This document shows positions 62,178 through 64,000 of a DNA stretch of 64,000 nt, in pieces. Source of the stretch: JAEZBP01 sp963832725 (GTDB lineage: Bacteria; Myxococcota_A; Polyangia; Polyangiales; Sandaracinaceae). Positions within the stretch are counted from its first letter, which is position 1. Every line of letters starts with the position of its first letter. The notes beneath the pieces were generated by a model. It was not told the DNA's origin. It searched no databases and saw nothing but the letters and a program-made list of their open reading frames with translations. The translations under genes were made by a program, and so were the position numbers. Location of the stretch: contig CAWHVG010000007.1 of the NCBI GenBank assembly GCA_963832725.1, forward strand, positions 1 to 64,000, read 5' to 3'.

Positions 62178-63043
62178 ATGCAGTCGAAGCCCCTCAACCG
62201 TCCGATCGTCGTCGCCGCGCTGCTCCTCTCGATGTTCATGGCGGCGATGGAGGCCACCGTCGTGGCCACGGCGATGCCGACCGTCATCTCCGAGCTCGGC
62301 GGCATCCGCCTCTACGGCTGGGTCGGCGCGGCCTATCTGCTGGCCTCGACGGTCACCGTCCCGCTCTACGGGAAGCTCGCCGATCGCCACGGCCGAAAGC
62401 CGGTGCTCCTGCTCGGCATCGCGCTCTTTCTGGCCGGCTCGCTGGCCAGCGGCCTCTCCGCCTCGATCGAGCAGCTCATCCTCTTCCGCGCCGTGCAGGG
62501 CCTCGGCGCCGGCGCCGTGCAGCCGATCGTGCTGACCGTCATCGGCGACCTCTACACGCCGGCCGAGCGCGGAAAGGTGCAGGGCTGGTTCGGCGCCGTG
62601 TGGGGCATCGCCGGCATCAGCGGCCCGCTCCTCGGCGGCGCCATCGTGGCGGCGGTCTCCTGGCGCTGGGTCTTCCTGGTGAACGTGCCCTTCGGGATCG
62701 CGTCGGCCAGTCGAGCGTCGGCTGGGAGCAGCGCGGCGTGGTCACCGCCGCCACGATGTTCGCCCGCACCATGGGCGGCGCGCTCGGCGTCGGCGGGCTC
62801 GGCGCCGTGCTGGCGACCCGCCTCGGCGCCAGCGTGAACCCCGACACGGTCAACGCGCTGCTGGACCCGCATCGTCGCGAGGCCGCGCTGGCCATGCCCG
62901 GCGTGATCGACGCGCTCGGCGCGGCGCTCGACCCGATCTTCTGGGGCGGCACCGTCGCCGCCGCCCTCACGCTGGTCACCGTCCTCGCCCACCCGCGCGA
63001 CGAGGCGCTCCGCGCCGAGCCCGCCCTCGCCGACGCGGAGTGA
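62178..63043 (+). pseudogene. MFS drug-efflux transporter (EmrB/QacA type) with internal deletion
   Basis: ATG at 62178 (MQSKPLNRPIVVAALLLSMFMAAMEATVVATAMPTVI...). The first about 180 residues contain helices 1-6 with motif C-like GIAGISGPLLGGAIVAAVSWRWVFLVNVPFGI and motif A GKLADRHGRKPVLLLG. Then the frame changes near 62705 and reads VGQSSVGWEQRGVVTAATMFARTMGGALGVGGLGAVLATRLG, which in full-length 14-helix transporters lies some 200 residues further on. So an internal segment of roughly 600 nt is missing and the reading frame shifts. Present form could not be a working pump, unless this is an assembly collapse. Confidence 0.7.
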
Positions 63044-63167
63044 AGCGCCCACGTCGACGTCCGCGACCATCTCGGCAGGTCGAAGGCGATCGATCCGCTC
63101 GGCAACTCCGCGAACCGTTGAGCCGTCGTCTGTAGAACCCGAGGTCGACCTTCGGGACGATGCTCGG

Positions 63168-64000
63168 TCAGCCGGCTTCGAGCGCGTTCGAGAGGCCGCT
63201 GCCGACCAAGAGGACCATCCCCTCCTCCGTCGCCAGGCTGCGCGCGAGGGCGACGGCCTTCCTCGCGTCGGGCTCGGAGCGAACGTCGAGCTCCCCATGG
63301 CGCCGAGCCCAGGCGGCGAGCTCCACGGCCGGAAGATCGTCGGGGTTGTGCTGCGTCGTCACGAGCGCCTGTGTCTCGGGTGCCGAGGCGAGCGTCTCCA
63401 CGATCTCCCTCGCTCCGTCGACGCGGGCGAGCACGCTCGCGCAGACCACGAAGCGCTTGGCGCCCAGCCCCCGCAGCGCCGGCAGGAGCGAGCGCACCTT
63501 GGACGCACCCTCGGTCACGTTGAGCAGCGTGGTCGGCGCGCGATCCACCACCTCGAGCCGACCCGGAATGACCACCCGCAAGAGGCCCTCGGCGATGGCG
63601 TCGGCCGAGAGCACGTCGACCAGCCCCTCGCCGGTGAGCACGGCGCAGGTGAGCGCGGCGATGGTCGCGTTCTCGAGCTGGTAGTCGCCCAGCGCCGAGA
63701 CGGCGATCGGCATCGAGCGGCCGTCGAGGGTGAGCTCCGCGCGCGAGCCTTCGAGCGAGGTCTCCGCGCCCGACACGGTGCAGCGATCGGAGACGTGGAT
63801 GACCTCGCGCGCGCCGGCCTCGAACGCCAGCTCCCGCGCCAGCGCTTCGATCGCCGGCGCCTGCGGCCCGAGCACGACCACGGCACCCGGCGCGACGCCT
63901 CCGGCCTTGTGCCAGAGCGGACCGGCCGCTTCGCCGAGCTCGGGATGTGCGGCTGTGAACGCCTCCGGCGCGCGCAGGAGCTTCGCGTGATCGGTGCCGA
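63168..64000 (-). CDS. folC: FolC-like folylpolyglutamate/dihydrofolate synthase (partial, 5' end beyond window)
   Basis: The frame is open to the right edge and ends at 63168. Visible: TDHAKLL...LWHKAGGVAPGAVVVLGPQAPAIEALA, then LGDYQLENATIAALTCAVL, RVVIPGRLEVVDRAPTTLLNVTEGASKVRSLLPALRGLGAKRFVVCASVLARVDGAREIVETL and VRSEPDARKAVALARSLATEEGMVLLVGSGLSNALEAG. The order corresponds to the C-terminal half of Mur-ligase-type folylpolyglutamate synthases (GRxEvv, then 'hN...' with S/T-rich C-domain). The expected DGAHNP reads LNVTEG. Joins amino acid to folate in the cytoplasm if typical. A FolC-like paralogue is possible because of the changed motif. Confidence 0.65.
   Translation of the reverse strand, partial: GTDHAKLLRAPEAFTAAHPELGEAAGPLWHKAGGVAPGAVVVLGPQAPAIEALARELAFEAGAREVIHVSDRCTVSGAETSLEGSRAELTLDGRSMPIAVSALGDYQLENATIAALTCAVLTGEGLVDVLSADAIAEGLLRVVIPGRLEVVDRAPTTLLNVTEGASKVRSLLPALRGLGAKRFVVCASVLARVDGAREIVETLASAPETQALVTTQHNPDDLPAVELAAWARRHGELDVRSEPDARKAVALARSLATEEGMVLLVGSGLSNALEAG

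Overview
The window is about 70% GC and looks like a large myxobacterial (Myxococcota, Polyangiales-like) chromosome. The signs are bacterial Ser/Thr kinases, an FHA-sigma54 activator, a GAF-cyclase, Asp/Ala/Gly-linked Cys-rich lipoproteins, VCBS/FG-GAP lipoproteins, giant Tc/Rhs proteins and long spurious open frames on the opposite strands. No rRNA, tRNA or CRISPR array was recognised. The genus cannot be fixed from sequence alone. Layout: 1-6570 is a minus-strand type VI secretion accessory operon (HEAT-repeat protein, DUF2169 protein, a ketosynthase-fold protein lacking the nucleophilic cysteine, VgrG, and the start of one more gene). 6571-10062 is a mobile-element scar: an IS66-family transposase, a small DNA-binding protein, an IS91-like remnant, and a 28-bp direct repeat on both sides, the right copy ending a truncated reading frame. 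10063-17491 is housekeeping and regulation (L,D-transpeptidase, FHA-sigma54 activator, ribulose-phosphate epimerase, Ser/Thr kinase, c-type-haem lipoprotein). 17534-19387 is a group II intron placed just behind the terminator hairpin of the haem lipoprotein gene. 19559-30117 is a minus-strand block: a large TPR protein, a MoxR/DUF58/transglutaminase operon, and two overlapping histidine kinases. 30581-41020 holds small membrane proteins, lipoproteins, a SlyD-like isomerase, a second Ser/Thr kinase, a STAS-like protein, a VCBS lipoprotein and a UBP zinc finger. 41021-42634 is a GAF-GAF-cyclase. 42675-56134 is an accessory toxin region: a 44-bp tandem array abutting an rhs pseudogene, an AbiE-type toxin-antitoxin pair with a palindromic operator, a REP-type transposase-like gene, and a roughly 7.5-kb Tc/SpvB-Rhs toxin gene whose 3' end and adjacent immunity-like gene are AT-richer. 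56293-64000 is metabolic again (SRPBCC-epimerase fusion, zinc-ribbon/discoidin protein, HAD hydrolase, GH15 glycosidase, MFS transporter with an internal deletion, FolC-like ligase). Two observations stand out. First, at least fourteen otherwise good genes are broken by one extra base, and in each the frame is restored by turning GATTC or GAATC back into GATC. This points to a systematic base-calling error at GATC, perhaps a modified site, rather than real pseudogenes. Second, a structured element of about 125 nt with two hairpins and compensatory base changes occurs twice in the same orientation, upstream of a Ser/Thr kinase gene (33421-33560) and immediately upstream of the cyclase gene (40871-41010). 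It is a candidate undescribed cis-regulatory RNA or small mobile repeat.
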